This document shows positions 24,201 to 35,518 of a DNA stretch of 64,000 nucleotides, in pieces. This DNA comes from Ilyonectria destructans. Its lineage: Eukaryota > Ascomycota > Sordariomycetes > Hypocreales > Nectriaceae. The number at the start of each line of letters is the position of its first letter. Position 1 is the stretch's first letter. The DNA lies in the NCBI GenBank assembly GCA_020740775.1, contig JAHEWK010000002.1, positions 5,084,001 to 5,148,000 on the forward strand. The letters run 5' to 3'. The notes under the pieces were generated by a model. It saw only the letters and a program-made list of their open reading frames with translations, ran no database searches and was not told where the DNA came from. Both the position numbers and the translations under genes were made by a program.

Positions 24201-26079
24201 GGTATTTTGCTCGGCGCTCGCGTGGATGAGTTGTGAGGGTGGAGGTGGAGGTAGCTCATCCGTTTTGAGTAGGAGAGAGACGACTCAATTTGAGGTCATA
24301 TATCAGAGCCAAAATTCGGCTGAATAATAGGATGTGATGCTCAGAGTGAGATTTGCTCAAGATTCACACGCGGGAGTCAAGATGTTGCAAGATTCACCTT
24401 GATGAGAGCTTCAACTTGGCCCTAAGTCGTACTCACCGTCCAGTGTGGAGCACGTGCCTCCAGTGGCGTAATTCCCCCTCATGCCGTTCCCTGGTGCCTG
24501 ATTAGCATGTGACAGTAGATTCCAGGACGCAGTGATACAGAATATGATTCGTTAATACTATTTGTCTCTCTGCATATCGTTTTAGTGCCTGCCGACAATA
24601 CACAGCTTGAAATATATTTGAGCTTGTAACCATAATCAAGAAACTAAGCTATGCCACATCTATAGAATCAGTATAGGGCCTACTATTTAGCCGCATTATA
24701 TAGAAGTTCTATATACATTACTCAGGATTCTAGGTTATGTAAACCAAGAATAGAGACATATACAGATGCTTTATATTCAGTTACATAATTCTCGGTATCC
24801 ATATTGTTCAGAACCTCTCCAGTGCAAGTCACCAAGTGATTTAAATACTCTTGGTCATATCCTATAGTACAGGTAGTGCACTTTATTAAACTTCGCCTGT
24901 AGAACGCTATTCAATGCATTAAACCCCCAGCTTTCTTGCAAACCCTATCTACTTGATCAGTCATCCTTAACACCCTAGCCCATTGAAACCCTCGGGAACT
25001 TAATTTTGAAATGTCATGCTACATTCGCATACGAGAATATGCAACCTGCCAATGAGCACTTACGACACCGTGATATCGAACATCAAGCAGCCAAGGGAGA
25101 TGATTGGGAGACTGGGTTTCTCAGATCTCAAGAGTGGGTTAGTCCTGGGGTGGCCAGCCTCTGGTACATACATGCGACAGCGAGGATCAATGGATTTAGG
25201 AGAAGTGGGCTGAGTAACAAGGGATTAAACTCTCTGGAACAAGGTTTGAGGTGATGATACAGTGAGTGCATTCCCGGCTCTGCCGGTCACCTCCACTTCA
25301 AAGTCCCGGCTTGCTACCCTTATGGGCGGAGCATATCGTGGCCCCGATGTAGGCTCAAAAGCAGATACCATCTACCCTATTCCGATTAATTCAGCAACTT
25401 AGAGACACACGCGAACATATGAAAAGAGATAAAAATATGCGGAGACATACGCAGACATGGCGACATATATACGGAGACACGGCGGCATACGGCGACATAT
25501 TGTATATTTACCTGCCAGGTCTACATTTAAAGTTCACTACCTAAGTGGTAAGTGCTCCGAGAGGTTAAGTTAAGTTATGACTGCACATCTCGCCATCCGG
25601 ATGCCAGAGCACTCCAACTCATGATGTAATGAGCTAACCAGATTTAGGTTGGCAGGAACTACGAGATGTCCTAGGCTTTTGTTCTCATCGCGCCGGACTT
25701 GTTACAATAAACGCATTGCCTACAGTAAAGACGCAAATTCTTACGCAGCAGCATTGCGATCTTCTGTTATTTTGTCAGTATGGGATTCCCGAAGCTGACC
25801 AGAATGCTATCATGGAGCCTGCTTCTTAGACAGGCGGCAAGTTGTGCAGCCGGCCTTAGTGTCGCACTAGAATATTTCTCGGGGTCTCGGACTGTTATAG
25901 TCCGGGACGTGAAACACGGAAGAGGGGCTTGAATAGTTAGACGAGGGCAAGGATTATGCCATAGATCATGCTTTGACCGTAAACATATAACGTAGTGCAG
26001 GCCCCTCCTTTTGAGAAGCCCCTCTGTTAAATCCTTAGCCTTATTCCTCTCACGTCTAATACAGGGTAGCGCAATAATT
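24201..26079. other. Gene-poor spacer with AT-rich tract and short repeats
   Basis: About 1.9 kb without a supported gene. From about 24,540 to 24,990 it is AT-rich with many TATA-containing words. A degenerate short repeat lies at 25,400-25,503. The final part should be the promoter of the SDR gene. Confidence 0.45.
25400..25503 (+). repeat. Degenerate short tandem repeat built on GGNGACATA
   Basis: The stretch contains repeated variants of (G)CGGAGACATAC, GCAGACATGGCGACATAT, CGGAGACACGGCGGCATAC and GGCGACATAT, with a spacing of about 9-12 bp. The copies are too diverged to give one exact unit. Confidence 0.5.
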
Positions 26080-27036
26080 ATGTGGCCCCTTTCGTCCAAT
26101 ACCTTTGTCCCTGACAAGCATATTCCCGACCTCTCGGGACAGGTCATTCTTGTTACCGGTGGCAACGCCGGGCTCGGAAAGGAAAGCGTCCTGCGGTTAG
26201 CTAAACACAAGCCTCGGAAGATCTATCTAGGCTGTCGGACTGAGTCCAAGGCCCAGGATGCCATAGCGGACATACGCAGCCAGCTCGGCAAAGATTCAGA
26301 CCATGCCGGTTCAGCAAATGTGAACATCGAGTATCTACCTCTCGACTTAGCCGCATTACAATCTGTCAAGGCAGCTGCTGAGCATGTTATCCACACCACT
26401 GACCGCCTCGATGTTCTGCTTCTCAATGCTGGAATCATGGCCGTCCCACCTTCAAAGACTCCCGATGGCTTCGAAGTCCAGCTGGGGACCAATCATGTGG
26501 GACATTTCCTACTGACAAAGCTCCTGACACCTTTACTCCAAACGACAGCTACGGAGCATAAGGGAGACGTCCGAGTTGTCAGCATTTCTTCATCTGGGCA
26601 CGCATTCGCACCGTCCATTGACATTATACTCGATACGGATGAGCTCTACAAGCAAGGACCCTGGGCACGGTATGGAGCAAGCAAGGCAGCGAATATCATG
26701 TTTGCAGCAGAGTTATCACGCCGATATCCCGGGATTATGAGTGTGAGCCTCCATCCTGGAATATCTAATACGGGGTTGTTCGCAAACACAAAGGAGGCTT
26801 GGTTGATGAGGACGCTGATGGCGGTGTTTGGCCCATTGGTGTTTAGTGATGTAGAGCAGACGTCACTTAACCAGCTATACCTTTCAAGAGGAATGAGTCG
26901 GGAACAGTTGGTGAATGGGGGATTTTATCTACCGGTTGGCAAGATAGGAGAGGCAAAGTGGAAGTCAGATGTGAGCTACGGCAGGAGGTTATGGGAATGG
27001 ACTGAAGTCGAGTTGGCAAAGAGGGGATACAATTAG
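26080..27036 (+). CDS. Short-chain dehydrogenase/reductase (retinol-dehydrogenase-like)
   Basis: A 318-residue classical/extended SDR without introns. The Rossmann motif is VILVTGGNAGLGKE near residue 30, the NAG motif is LLLNAGIMAVP near 125, and the catalytic pair is WARYGASKAANIM (Y-x3-K) with an upstream Ser in VVSISSSGHA. It resembles the fungal RDH11-14/WW-domain oxidoreductase-like group, which are NADP-dependent carbonyl or alcohol reductases. The start at 26080 (MWPLSSNTFVPDKHIPDLSGQ) fits this family; in-frame codons upstream carry no conserved residues. No cluster context indicates a substrate. A C-terminal WTEVELAKRGYN end is typical. It appears intact. Confidence 0.92.
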   Translation: MWPLSSNTFVPDKHIPDLSGQVILVTGGNAGLGKESVLRLAKHKPRKIYLGCRTESKAQDAIADIRSQLGKDSDHAGSANVNIEYLPLDLAALQSVKAAAEHVIHTTDRLDVLLLNAGIMAVPPSKTPDGFEVQLGTNHVGHFLLTKLLTPLLQTTATEHKGDVRVVSISSSGHAFAPSIDIILDTDELYKQGPWARYGASKAANIMFAAELSRRYPGIMSVSLHPGISNTGLFANTKEAWLMRTLMAVFGPLVFSDVEQTSLNQLYLSRGMSREQLVNGGFYLPVGKIGEAKWKSDVSYGRRLWEWTEVELAKRGYN

Positions 27037-27777
27037 GAGCTTGAAAGGGACTACAGCGTGGCCTATTGTTCTTAATGCAGGATGAATTGTTTAGTAGCGT
27101 AGTGCGTTGGACTTTAATGACTTGAAAGTCGCCGCACTCTAGTAACGTTAGCGTCAGAGACTTTTGAGTAGAAGCTATTGCTTGAAATTATGACTGTTCC
27201 TGTAGCTGTCCGATCACTGAGGGCACCAGTAATTTATATGCAAGTCTAAACCCAGGCCCTGTCCCTAATACTGCGGTTCTCCCCTGGCTTCCTTTGTTAA
27301 CGTGTAATTATTCCACACTGTAATTGTATTTATACGGTGGCGTTTGAGATAGAATCGAACTATGATGTGCTTCAATTCTTAGGGAAGCTACTTTGCCGCA
27401 AGCTCCAGTAGAGGATAACGCCAATCGCAATGAGAATCTGTCGTGAACATTTCCTGGAAATAATATGATGCTACAGAAGACTGAGCGAGTTTCACACACC
27501 TGGGCGGACTTCTGCACCGCGGACCGAAGACTCTGTGGGCCCAGGATGACCACGTACCCTTCGGGCTTCTAATTGTTCCATGCATAGTCGGCCATTTGAC
27601 GACAAATTGTCCGAGAATTAGTTCTAATAGTTGGTAATATCTTACCGCGCTTCTGTGCACCAAAAGTATAAATGACCTGACGTTGACGAACACAATTAAG
27701 CTTAACATCATCATCCTTACTTGTCCAGCAGTCACCCTATTATTTCTCTTTCTTGATTATTGAGCATATTGTCTACC
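27037..27777. other. Spacer between SDR and amidase relic
   Basis: About 740 bp with no supported gene. Minus-strand open frames at 27308-27735 show no domain. It should include the SDR 3' UTR and the former amidase promoter. Confidence 0.4.
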
Positions 27778-29438
27778 ATGTTGGCAGTAATTGAGACACT
27801 CCCAGTCTACACTGGCTTAGCCGAGTATGAAGCTGAACGACATTTGATGCTTCAAGAATTCGCAGTTGCTGTCCCAGAGGAGCTCATACTCCCAAAATAT
27901 ATCATTTAGAGTCCACCAATCAACGTTACGACCATCCCAAGAGATTGCAGCCTTCTATCGTCTCTTAAGCTAAAAATCACCGAAGATTATGATGCTTGGG
28001 CTTTTGCTGCTGCCATTGCTTCTCAGGAGTTGACTGCAGTTCAGGTCGGCACTGCTTTTGCAAAGCGGGCAATTATTGCCCATCAACTCAGCAACTGTCT
28101 TACTGAATGGTTCTTGGATGATGCAATTGATCAGGCCAGAGCCCTCGATGCACATCTGTCAACTACCAGCCAGACAGTTGGACCTTTACACGGTGTCCCA
28201 ATCAGCTTGAAGGCGCCTCTTCCACTCGCCGGGCACTATAATAACTTGGGCTACCGAAGCACAATCAAGAGAGATCAATCAGATTGTCACATTGTCAGCA
28301 CACTACGAAAGGCCGGTGCAGTATTTTACTGCAAGGCAAACCAACCCCAAGACATTATGCACCTTGAGACCACCTCATTTTACGGGCGTACTGTGAATCC
28401 CCACAACACCAACCTTTTGTTAGGCGGGTCTTCGGGGGAGAAGCTGCCTTGATAGCCCTTAGGGGGTCTGTTCTTGGTGTTGCTGGTGATAGCGGCGGGA
28501 ACATCCGTGGGCCTGCTGCCTTCTTTGGTATATATGGCTTCAAACCAACTACCTATACCCATCCGTTAAAGGGCTTCCTTGGAAGTTTTGCTGAAGGAGG
28601 ACTCAATATTGTATGTTCACTGGGACCCATGTGCACGTCATTGCGCGACGTCGATTTCCTCATGGCGACCATATCATCGGCGAAGCCATACTGGAGGACC
28701 CTCGCATCATTCCAACCCTGTATTCCCCTACCCGAGATCCAAAATCAAAATACGGCTACGTTAGAAATTGGGTTTATGATGCATGATGGTGCTATTATGC
28801 CTCAGCCTCCCGTCACCAGAGCTCTACGATGGGCACAAGCGCAACTGGAGACGATGTCTCGTTTCCAAGTCAAAGACTTCGAACCTTTTCGGACAGCAGA
28901 AGCGATTAAGAATGCTCGCTTGGCCTTTTGGCAGGACGGTGGGAAGGCTGCCGGGGACAGCTTGGCTGCAGGAGGCGACCCTATTCTACCTTTGACTGAG
29001 TGGATTCTAAAGGATGCTACCGAGAATGGCAAGATCACACTCCCTCAATTGCTCTCGCAAAGATAGCAAATGGATGAATTCCGGTGTACCTTCTCGGAAT
29101 ACTGGGGATCATAAGACGTTGATTTACTCATCTTCCCAGTCTTTGTCGGCACTGCTTGTTTCCACGACACCGCCTGGTATTGGAATTGCACTGGTCTTTG
29201 GAACTATCTGGACTATCCTGGAATCTCAGTGCCTACTCCCTTCAAGGCGTTTCGAAAGGGAGAAGAGGTTTACGAGTCCAACGTTCCTTTGAGCCCGGAA
29301 TGTAAGCACGTCTGGGAACGGTAGGAACAAGGAGATTTCGAGGGGGCTCTAATCAATCTTCAGATTGTCGCACGGCCGTACGCTAACAATCGTTTGATTT
29401 CATTTGCTGCTTGCATTAAGGAGGCGTTGTGGTTGTAA
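27778..29438 (+). pseudogene. Amidase-signature (acetamidase-like) pseudogene
   Basis: A decayed gene of the amidase-signature family, similar in layout to fungal acetamidases. Conserved blocks are still readable: DYDAWAFAAAIASQELT, VGPLHGVPISLK (catalytic Lys), GGSSGE (first Ser of the triad), GVAGDSGGNIRGPAAFFGIY, YWNCTGLWNYLDYPGISVPT and VARPYANNRLIS. Damage: in-frame stops TAG 27907-27909, TAG 29064-29066, TAA 29112-29114 and TAG 29322-29324, and a one-base frameshift in the G run near 28,437. In addition, the family's nucleophile position (GGS-I/L-R) reads GGNIR, so the catalytic Ser is replaced by Asn. Several stops look like CAA/CAG to TAA/TAG changes, compatible with C-to-T mutation. 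The final TAA is at 29436. It lies upstream of an amino-acid permease. Confidence 0.9.
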
Positions 29439-30500
29439 TATTCCAGTACTGGCCGGAAGACTCTTGTGCTAAATAGCTCAACGCAGCGGTCTCTTTTGTA
29501 GAAACAAGACTCTCTCAACTTATTATTACTGTGCTTATCGGGCCGTATGACAAAGTAGCGCGTCGTGTTATCAGCCCTGATCCCCGCAACCCCGGTTTGT
29601 ACCAGCCCACTTGTCGAGATCACGCCTATTACACGACGTCCCATTGGCTTACAGGAAGACACGATAAGACGGCTCTCTCCCCGCGTATCAACCCGGAGAG
29701 GACTTGCCGGGGACCCTGTCTATTTGAGTTTCAACGATTAGTGAACTCGTTAGCGAATGGAACACAGAGACGACGCACGTATTCTACGTACTACGTAGTA
29801 CCCAAGCACGGTTGTCGGCCCTGCCGACGCGGGGATCACAGTGCTATCTAAGCCGCTATCCATAAGTAATGTGGGGGACCAACCGGTTTTGGTAGGTGCC
29901 TACAAGACTCTCACAGGGATCTAGGTTGTCTTCAATTCCCTTCAAGGCTTCATAACAAGGGGAATCAATCGCATCCCTGATTCCGTTATCTGATATCGAT
30001 GCGATCGCACTGCCACGCCAACGCGTTTCATTCCCTATTGTAGAATAATTATCCGTCTCTGGCCACCCGCCTTCGACGATAACTTAGAGAGCGGTCGGTG
30101 AGTCTCATGATTGCTTCTCCGACCGAGGGCGAAACATACCACAGTCACCGGGGTATCCACATGAGCGACATTACCCCATGTCGTCATTGGCGAGCCCTAC
30201 CTTTAACTTGGAAGATCATTATAAATACTACTGAATAAGTTGTTATGACTGGCCGAGCACACTCCATGTTTCTCTGCGGGGATACATAATTGGAGAGTCC
30301 GTCCACATTGCCCTAAAGGACCTTCCCATTGCAACCACAAATATTCTGCACACTCCGTTCTAGCTGAGGTTGCACGACTGTAGTGCTGTCCCCTCTGCCA
30401 ATTTATTTCAGTCTCTAATTGAGCTTCAATTCCCCAGCTCAAAGCTTGATCCCAGACCATCAGAGAGCGTCACACACAGCCCGCGTCCCTTCCGGCCAAG
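29439..30500. promoter_or_regulatory. Permease upstream region
   Basis: About 1.06 kb between the amidase relic and the permease start. No gene is seen. A CACGAC/TACGTA-rich patch occurs at 29,780-29,800. Several GATA words are scattered, as expected for nitrogen-regulated promoters, but not in a striking cluster. Confidence 0.35.
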
Positions 30501-32239
30501 ATGTCACAAACACAAGCAGACGAAAAGGACCCCACGTCGAACGAGAAAAAGACCGCGTCTGGCCCTGACGATTACGATGTCGGATTTGTCGAGGCGGTTG
30601 GAAATGTCGACCACCTCAAGCGTCATCTGGGCAACCGCCAGATCCAATTGATTGCAGTTGGCGGCTCTATCGGCACAGCTCTATTCGTGAGCATCGGCAG
30701 CGGCCTTATGCAGGGCGGACCCGGCAGCCTGTTCCTGGCATACACACTCTACTCGTGTATCTTAGGCCTCGTCAATAACTGCATGGCCGAGATGGCTGTG
30801 TATATGCCCATCTCGGGGTCTTTTATCCGATTTGCGGGGAAATGGGTCGATGAAGCATTCGGTTTTATGGCCGGCTGGAACTTTTTCTTCTACGAAGCGG
30901 CCATGATCCCGTTTGAGATCTCAGCGATAAACTTGGTCTTGACCTTTTGGCGCGACGACATTCCTGTGTGGGCTGTCTGTTTGGCTTGCATCTTTTTATA
31001 TGGTGCGCTCAACATATTTGCCGTCAAGTACTACGGCGAGGCTGAGTTTTGGCTGTCCACTGGCAAGTTCTTCTTAATCTTGCTGGTGTTTTCTTTCACC
31101 TTTGTCACCATGGTTGGCGGGAATCCACAACATGATGCATACGGCTTTCGCTACTGGAAAAATCCGTAAGTTTATACATCTCCGCTAGCTCCTTGGCGTC
31201 AGGAGCATAACGTACTGACCAGAGCAGTGGTTCATTCGCAGAGTATATCACGACCGGCAACCTCGGCCGCTTCGAAGGGTTTCTGGGAGCTCTCTGGTCC
31301 GCAGCCTTCACCATCGTAGGCCCAGAATATCTCGCCATGGTCGCCGGCGAGGCGAAACGGCCACGTATCCTACTTAAGCAAGCGTTCAAAACCATGTATT
31401 GGCGGTTCGGCCTCTTCTTCATTGGTGGAGCTCTATGCGTGGGCATCATTCTTCCCTACAACGACCCGACACTCAACATCAATGACGGAGCGGGTACCGC
31501 CAATGCATCACCTTACGTTATCGCTATGCGGAACATGAACGTCAGCTTCCTACCGCACCTAACCAACGCGTTGTTAGTGTCGAGTATCTTCTCGGCTGGC
31601 AATGCATACACGTACTGCTCCATTCGATCACTATATGGCCTTGCGCTTGAAGGGCAGGCCCCTGCTATCTTCAAGAAGTGTACTAAAAGTGGCATCCCAT
31701 ACAACTGCTTCATTGTCACCATGTTCTTCCCGCTGATATCCTTCCTGACTATTGGCAACAGCAGTGCCCAAGTCGTCCAATGGCTAGGCTACCTGACTCA
31801 GGCCGCACAACTGATTGACTACATCATTATGTGCGTGACGTACATATTCTTTCATCGCGCCCTCAAGGCCCAAGGCATCGACCGCAACACCCTTCCGTAT
31901 ACGGGCTGGTTTCAGCCATACTCTGCCTACATTGGCGGTATCTCCATTACCGTTATTCTAGGCTGTTATGGCTATACCACTTTCCTCCCTGGCTGGTGGG
32001 ACGTGGGCACGTTTTTCTCTTACTACACCATGGTCTTTGTGGCTATTGTGACCTTCACCTTTTGGAAGGTCTTCAAGCGGACAAAGTTCGTGAAGTCAAC
32101 TGAGGCAGATCTCGTGTGGGATAAGCCCGTTATCGACGCGTACGAGGATTCATTTGCGCACCCCCCCGAGGGCTTCTTGAGCGAGTTACTACAGATGTTG
32201 AAGCTGAAGAAGAAGACATATCCTCGCGCGGAGACCTAG
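30501..32239 (+). CDS. Amino-acid permease (APC superfamily, YAT/AAT type)
   Basis: A 558-residue plasma-membrane amino-acid/proton symporter in two exons (30501-31165, 31228-32239); the GTAAG...GCAG intron keeps frame (YWKNP-GSFAEY). The cytosolic N-terminus precedes LKRHLGNRQIQLIAVGGSIGT, the AAT signature in the first helix. Roughly twelve hydrophobic helices follow, with SGSFIRFAGKWVDEAFGFMAGWNFF and the FAEYITTGN...GALWSAAFTIVGPEYLAMVAGEA block (the conserved E-x8-10 helix region). The C-terminal cytosolic tail is long and basic/acidic. Length is normal for yeast and fungal permeases. Substrate cannot be predicted. Permeases of this type are usually under nitrogen control. Confidence 0.93.
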
Positions 32240-32720
32240 ACCATTTGTGGAAGGGAGCAGGTTGCTCTGCGAGTATGAATGCATGTATACAGATATTAGT
32301 GTTTTGATCGTCAGAAAGACCAAATGGTGCTCCATACAGAGACCACTTTGCGCTCCAAGTGTTCACTAATGCACCGCAGTAGGGTCATGACCCAGGGTCC
32401 CGAAGAGTGATTCGCTAACTTACATTGACCTCCGATGAGGTAGATGACGTTCGGAAAAGTGGTAATTATAACATAGACAACCTTATCGCACAACGGCCAT
32501 GGGATTCTCTGGCAAACGCAAGTCAGCTATTGGCAGTATTGGTGCAATAGTAGATTCAAGATTTCGCGATTTGCCCTTGGAGTAAATGAAGATAGTATCT
32601 CTTGGTTAGATAATTGTCGCATTTAGTACATGAGCCAATATTGCACTACGTATTAGCATAGGGCGCATTCCTTTTGCTGGCCTAATTGCAGGGAGACAAT
32701 AGTGACCTCTGCTGATAGTC
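32240..32720. other. Convergent 3' spacer
   Basis: About 480 bp between the permease and the oxygenase 3' ends. Nothing beyond 3' UTR sequence is seen. Confidence 0.4.
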
Positions 32721-33904
32721 TCACTCCTGATCCAACGGGCGCATCTCATGCATTGTCTGCTGGAGGTACTTTATCTGCTCCTCCACCCAGTTTCTCATCT
32801 CGACATAGTTGACCGTCTCGGTACGGCACATTCCTGGCTCTGCGTCCTCGCCTGACTTCTTCACATTCTCAGCATACTTGTCTCTCAACTCGCTTGCCAT
32901 GATATTAGCCCTCTTGGCTAGGTTATCTAAGCGGTACGTTGACCATTGGTAAAAGAGCTCGGTCAGATGCGATTCGCATCTAACATTAGCATTTGTGGTT
33001 TCATCTGCCAGTGTTGGGTCTCGGGGTCGGAACGACGTTACAATAGTTATTCGCTCAGGCATGTTGGTTGCGGGAAGCGCAACGTGGGAAATGTGTCGTC
33101 CCTGGAGAACAACTGCGCTGCCCTGTGATGATAATTCGTGTTAGATGGATGGAATGGATATCAACAGGATTTAGTAGAACAGAGGCAGCTTACCATTTGC
33201 GGCGCCCGAACGCTTAGCGTCTTGCCGTCTCCTCCCATCAACACAGTCTCGCCTCCCTCCATGTTGCGAGCGTCAGACAACATGACAACAATGACAAAAG
33301 GATGCGAGTCCTTATGCCACTCAACGATGGCGTTCTCATAGTTGGTCTTCTCGTCGGCTGGGTCCCTCAAGTCCTCATTCGTGGTAGTCGCCATTGGCGG
33401 CACCACAGGGGTCGCCCTCACGCCCTCGAGACCTTCACTTCCCAATTGAATGTTTGTGTGGCAAATCTCGTAGTTCATCGCCGGCACAAGGTCCACGCCC
33501 GCAATACTGCTCACAATCTTCAAGACCTCGGGGGAGTTCCAGAAGGACTGAATGAATGGCGTATATTTCTGGGCCATGCCGCGAAGCATGGCTGAGCCAG
33601 GAAGGGTGCGGTGGAGACAATTGTCGATCACCTTGGGGCTGAAGAGCTCGCGACGATGCTCAAGGACAGCCTCATAAGAGAGCAAGGGGAAGGGATCGGA
33701 GGCGGCGATGGAGGAAATGGGTGTGTTCTCTAGCTGAAGGTCTTCCATAGTGAGGATACGTGTTGGCGGAGAGTACGCGAGATGCTTAGACGCGTCGAAT
33801 AGGGTAGTTGGCCCATTGGACGTAGCTGGCTTGGCGGCCGTGTATGGAACAGGCATCGGGCTCTGCGGTAGTCCCTGCAAGGGTGTCTGAACTGCAGCCG
33901 ACAT
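32721..33904 (-). CDS. Fe(II)/2-oxoglutarate-type dioxygenase
   Basis: A 370-residue protein in two exons (33904..33194 and 33122..32721); the intron begins GTAAGC, ends CACAG and joins at phase 0 (VRAPQM-GSAVVLQG). The jelly-roll core shows the metal pair H-x-D in IVEWHKDSHPFVIVVMLSD and a distal His before the co-substrate Arg in GRHISHVALP...ERITIVTSFRP, the order of Fe(II)/2OG oxygenases. The N-terminus (to about residue 45) is Pro-rich and low-complexity. The C-terminal third is charged and helical (EEQIKYLQQTMHEMRP). Fungal homologues are annotated as PKHD-type or prolyl-4-hydroxylase-like proteins of unknown substrate. No targeting signal is apparent, so a cytosolic or nuclear place is likely. 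Confidence 0.85.
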
Positions 33905-35518
33905 TTTGGACGATTGATTGTGGGGATGTGGGTTTGACTGGTAGATTCAAGCAATGTAAGAGATGGTTAGACTGGTCAAATCTGACGAGGCTAGTAGGAA
34001 AATCGACATACCCTTATTTATGTGTGCAAAGAGCCAGATGTGCCTGTGAAGTGACCGGTGATATCTAAAATCATTGACGGGTATTTCAGGAAGCGAATTC
34101 AGTAATATTATCCGTTAGTGTAGTAATAATCGGGCATTCGAACATCACCTGCTACCACCACCAACGGCAGCCATGCCTCTTTTGGTACTGTAGAGAGTTA
34201 TCTCTTTGACCATTGGCCCAATTAGAAGCCAGGATGATATTATATAATGAAGACTGGGCTAATCAGGATATAGAGCCGGCTTGAGTACCCGATTGCCTCA
34301 AGCTGTATACGACACATCGGCCCAACCGATCAGGGCGCGCAGTCGGCTGACCATTCCTGCAAATGAGATGAGTCATCGGGTATTTTCAAAGAACAAATTC
34401 AGTAAATCTATCCGTACGGGAGCAAACAACTGAGAGTTTGGCTAATAATCACCCACCGCCAGCTCGCCGGCAACTGTGCCTCCTTTGGTAGAGGCTTATC
34501 TCTACAACAATCCAGCCAGTTAGATATCAGAATCGTATTATATAATGAAACATAAGACCAATCAGGAGACGGGGTCTTGGATACCCAATCACTTCAATCT
34601 CAACTGTACGCTATCGTATCGGCCCAACCGACTAACGTAGGGCGCAGGGTCGGCTGACCATCCCCGCAAACTAGAGTAAGAGGCCGGCTAGCAATTATCC
34701 ACCACCAACTCATCGGCAGTTGCCTCTCCTTCGGTAGATGCTTATCTCCACAGGCATCTAACCAGCTGGAAACTAGAACTTTACGCGTGAGCATTGTAAG
34801 CTAAGCCAAGATTGAGCCAGCTAGGACAATGATCTCTTCAATCATCACCATTCTATCGGCTCAACCGACCCACGGTGCAGTTGACTAGCCATCCCCGTTA
34901 ACTAGATGGTATGTCAAGCTCGAACCTCCATACCCGAGGCGGCGTGGTTTTACACAGACCGATGTCACTAAAGGCTGTAATTCTGGATCTTACGGAGTAA
35001 GTATACTCAAATTGACAACTGGGATATGAATCCTCGGACTAGGCGAGATGCAAAGCATTCCACACAGAATCGTCTAATTTAGAAAGCTCATTGATCAATT
35101 ACATATTCACAATATTCTTTTAAGAGTTTTCTATCGTACTCGTGATGTACCAGGCTCTCGTGTATTTGCCTGCTAGGCTCTGAGTATCCCGTCACAGCTC
35201 TGTAGTGCAAATGCCATCATTCTGGTGATTAAGATGCATAGTAAGATCAGCACAGTCATTTACAGCAGCTATACGCCAGACCGAATAGGCCGATTTAATT
35301 TTAGCACGTGAATATTTCCGGCGCACTAAAGATCCACGGTCGGCTCTTCCGACAAAGCCACACACAGACGGACGAGCAGGCCATCAACTCAGTTCGACGC
35401 TGAGTCTTAGCTCTTTAAGTTCGGGTCAGCCCGGCGATGAGCAGTAGTGGCGGTAGACTCTATTACTCAATTCTCAAAAGTTTCATCCATTACACCATTA
35501 GCATTGAAAACGTGGAGA
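33905..35518. other. Spacer with diverged tandem repeats
   Basis: About 1.6 kb between two diverging genes (oxygenase to the left, dehydrogenase to the right). No gene is seen. The centre is occupied by three diverged copies of a ~300-bp unit; the right part is unique and should include the dehydrogenase promoter. Confidence 0.5.
34071..34906 (+). repeat. Three diverged direct copies of a ~300-bp unit
   Basis: Copy 1 (about 34071-34372) and copy 2 (about 34373-34680) both start TCAT...GGGTATTT, run through TTCAGTAA..TATCCG, CCACC..C, TGCCTC.TTTGGTA, a shared ATTATATAATGAA, ATCAGGA, and end CGGCCCAACCGA...GCGCAG.GTCGGCTGACCAT. Copy 3 (about 34690-34906) has the CCACCACCAACTCATCGGCA start, TTCGGTAGATGCTTATCTCCA and CGGCTCAACCGAC end but has lost the middle. 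Estimated identity is 65-75 percent by eye. Confidence 0.75.

Noticed and set aside
28449..29066. A separate 205-residue amidase gene
   Set aside because: It is the middle of the amidase pseudogene after the frameshift; adjacent blocks of the same family continue on both sides.
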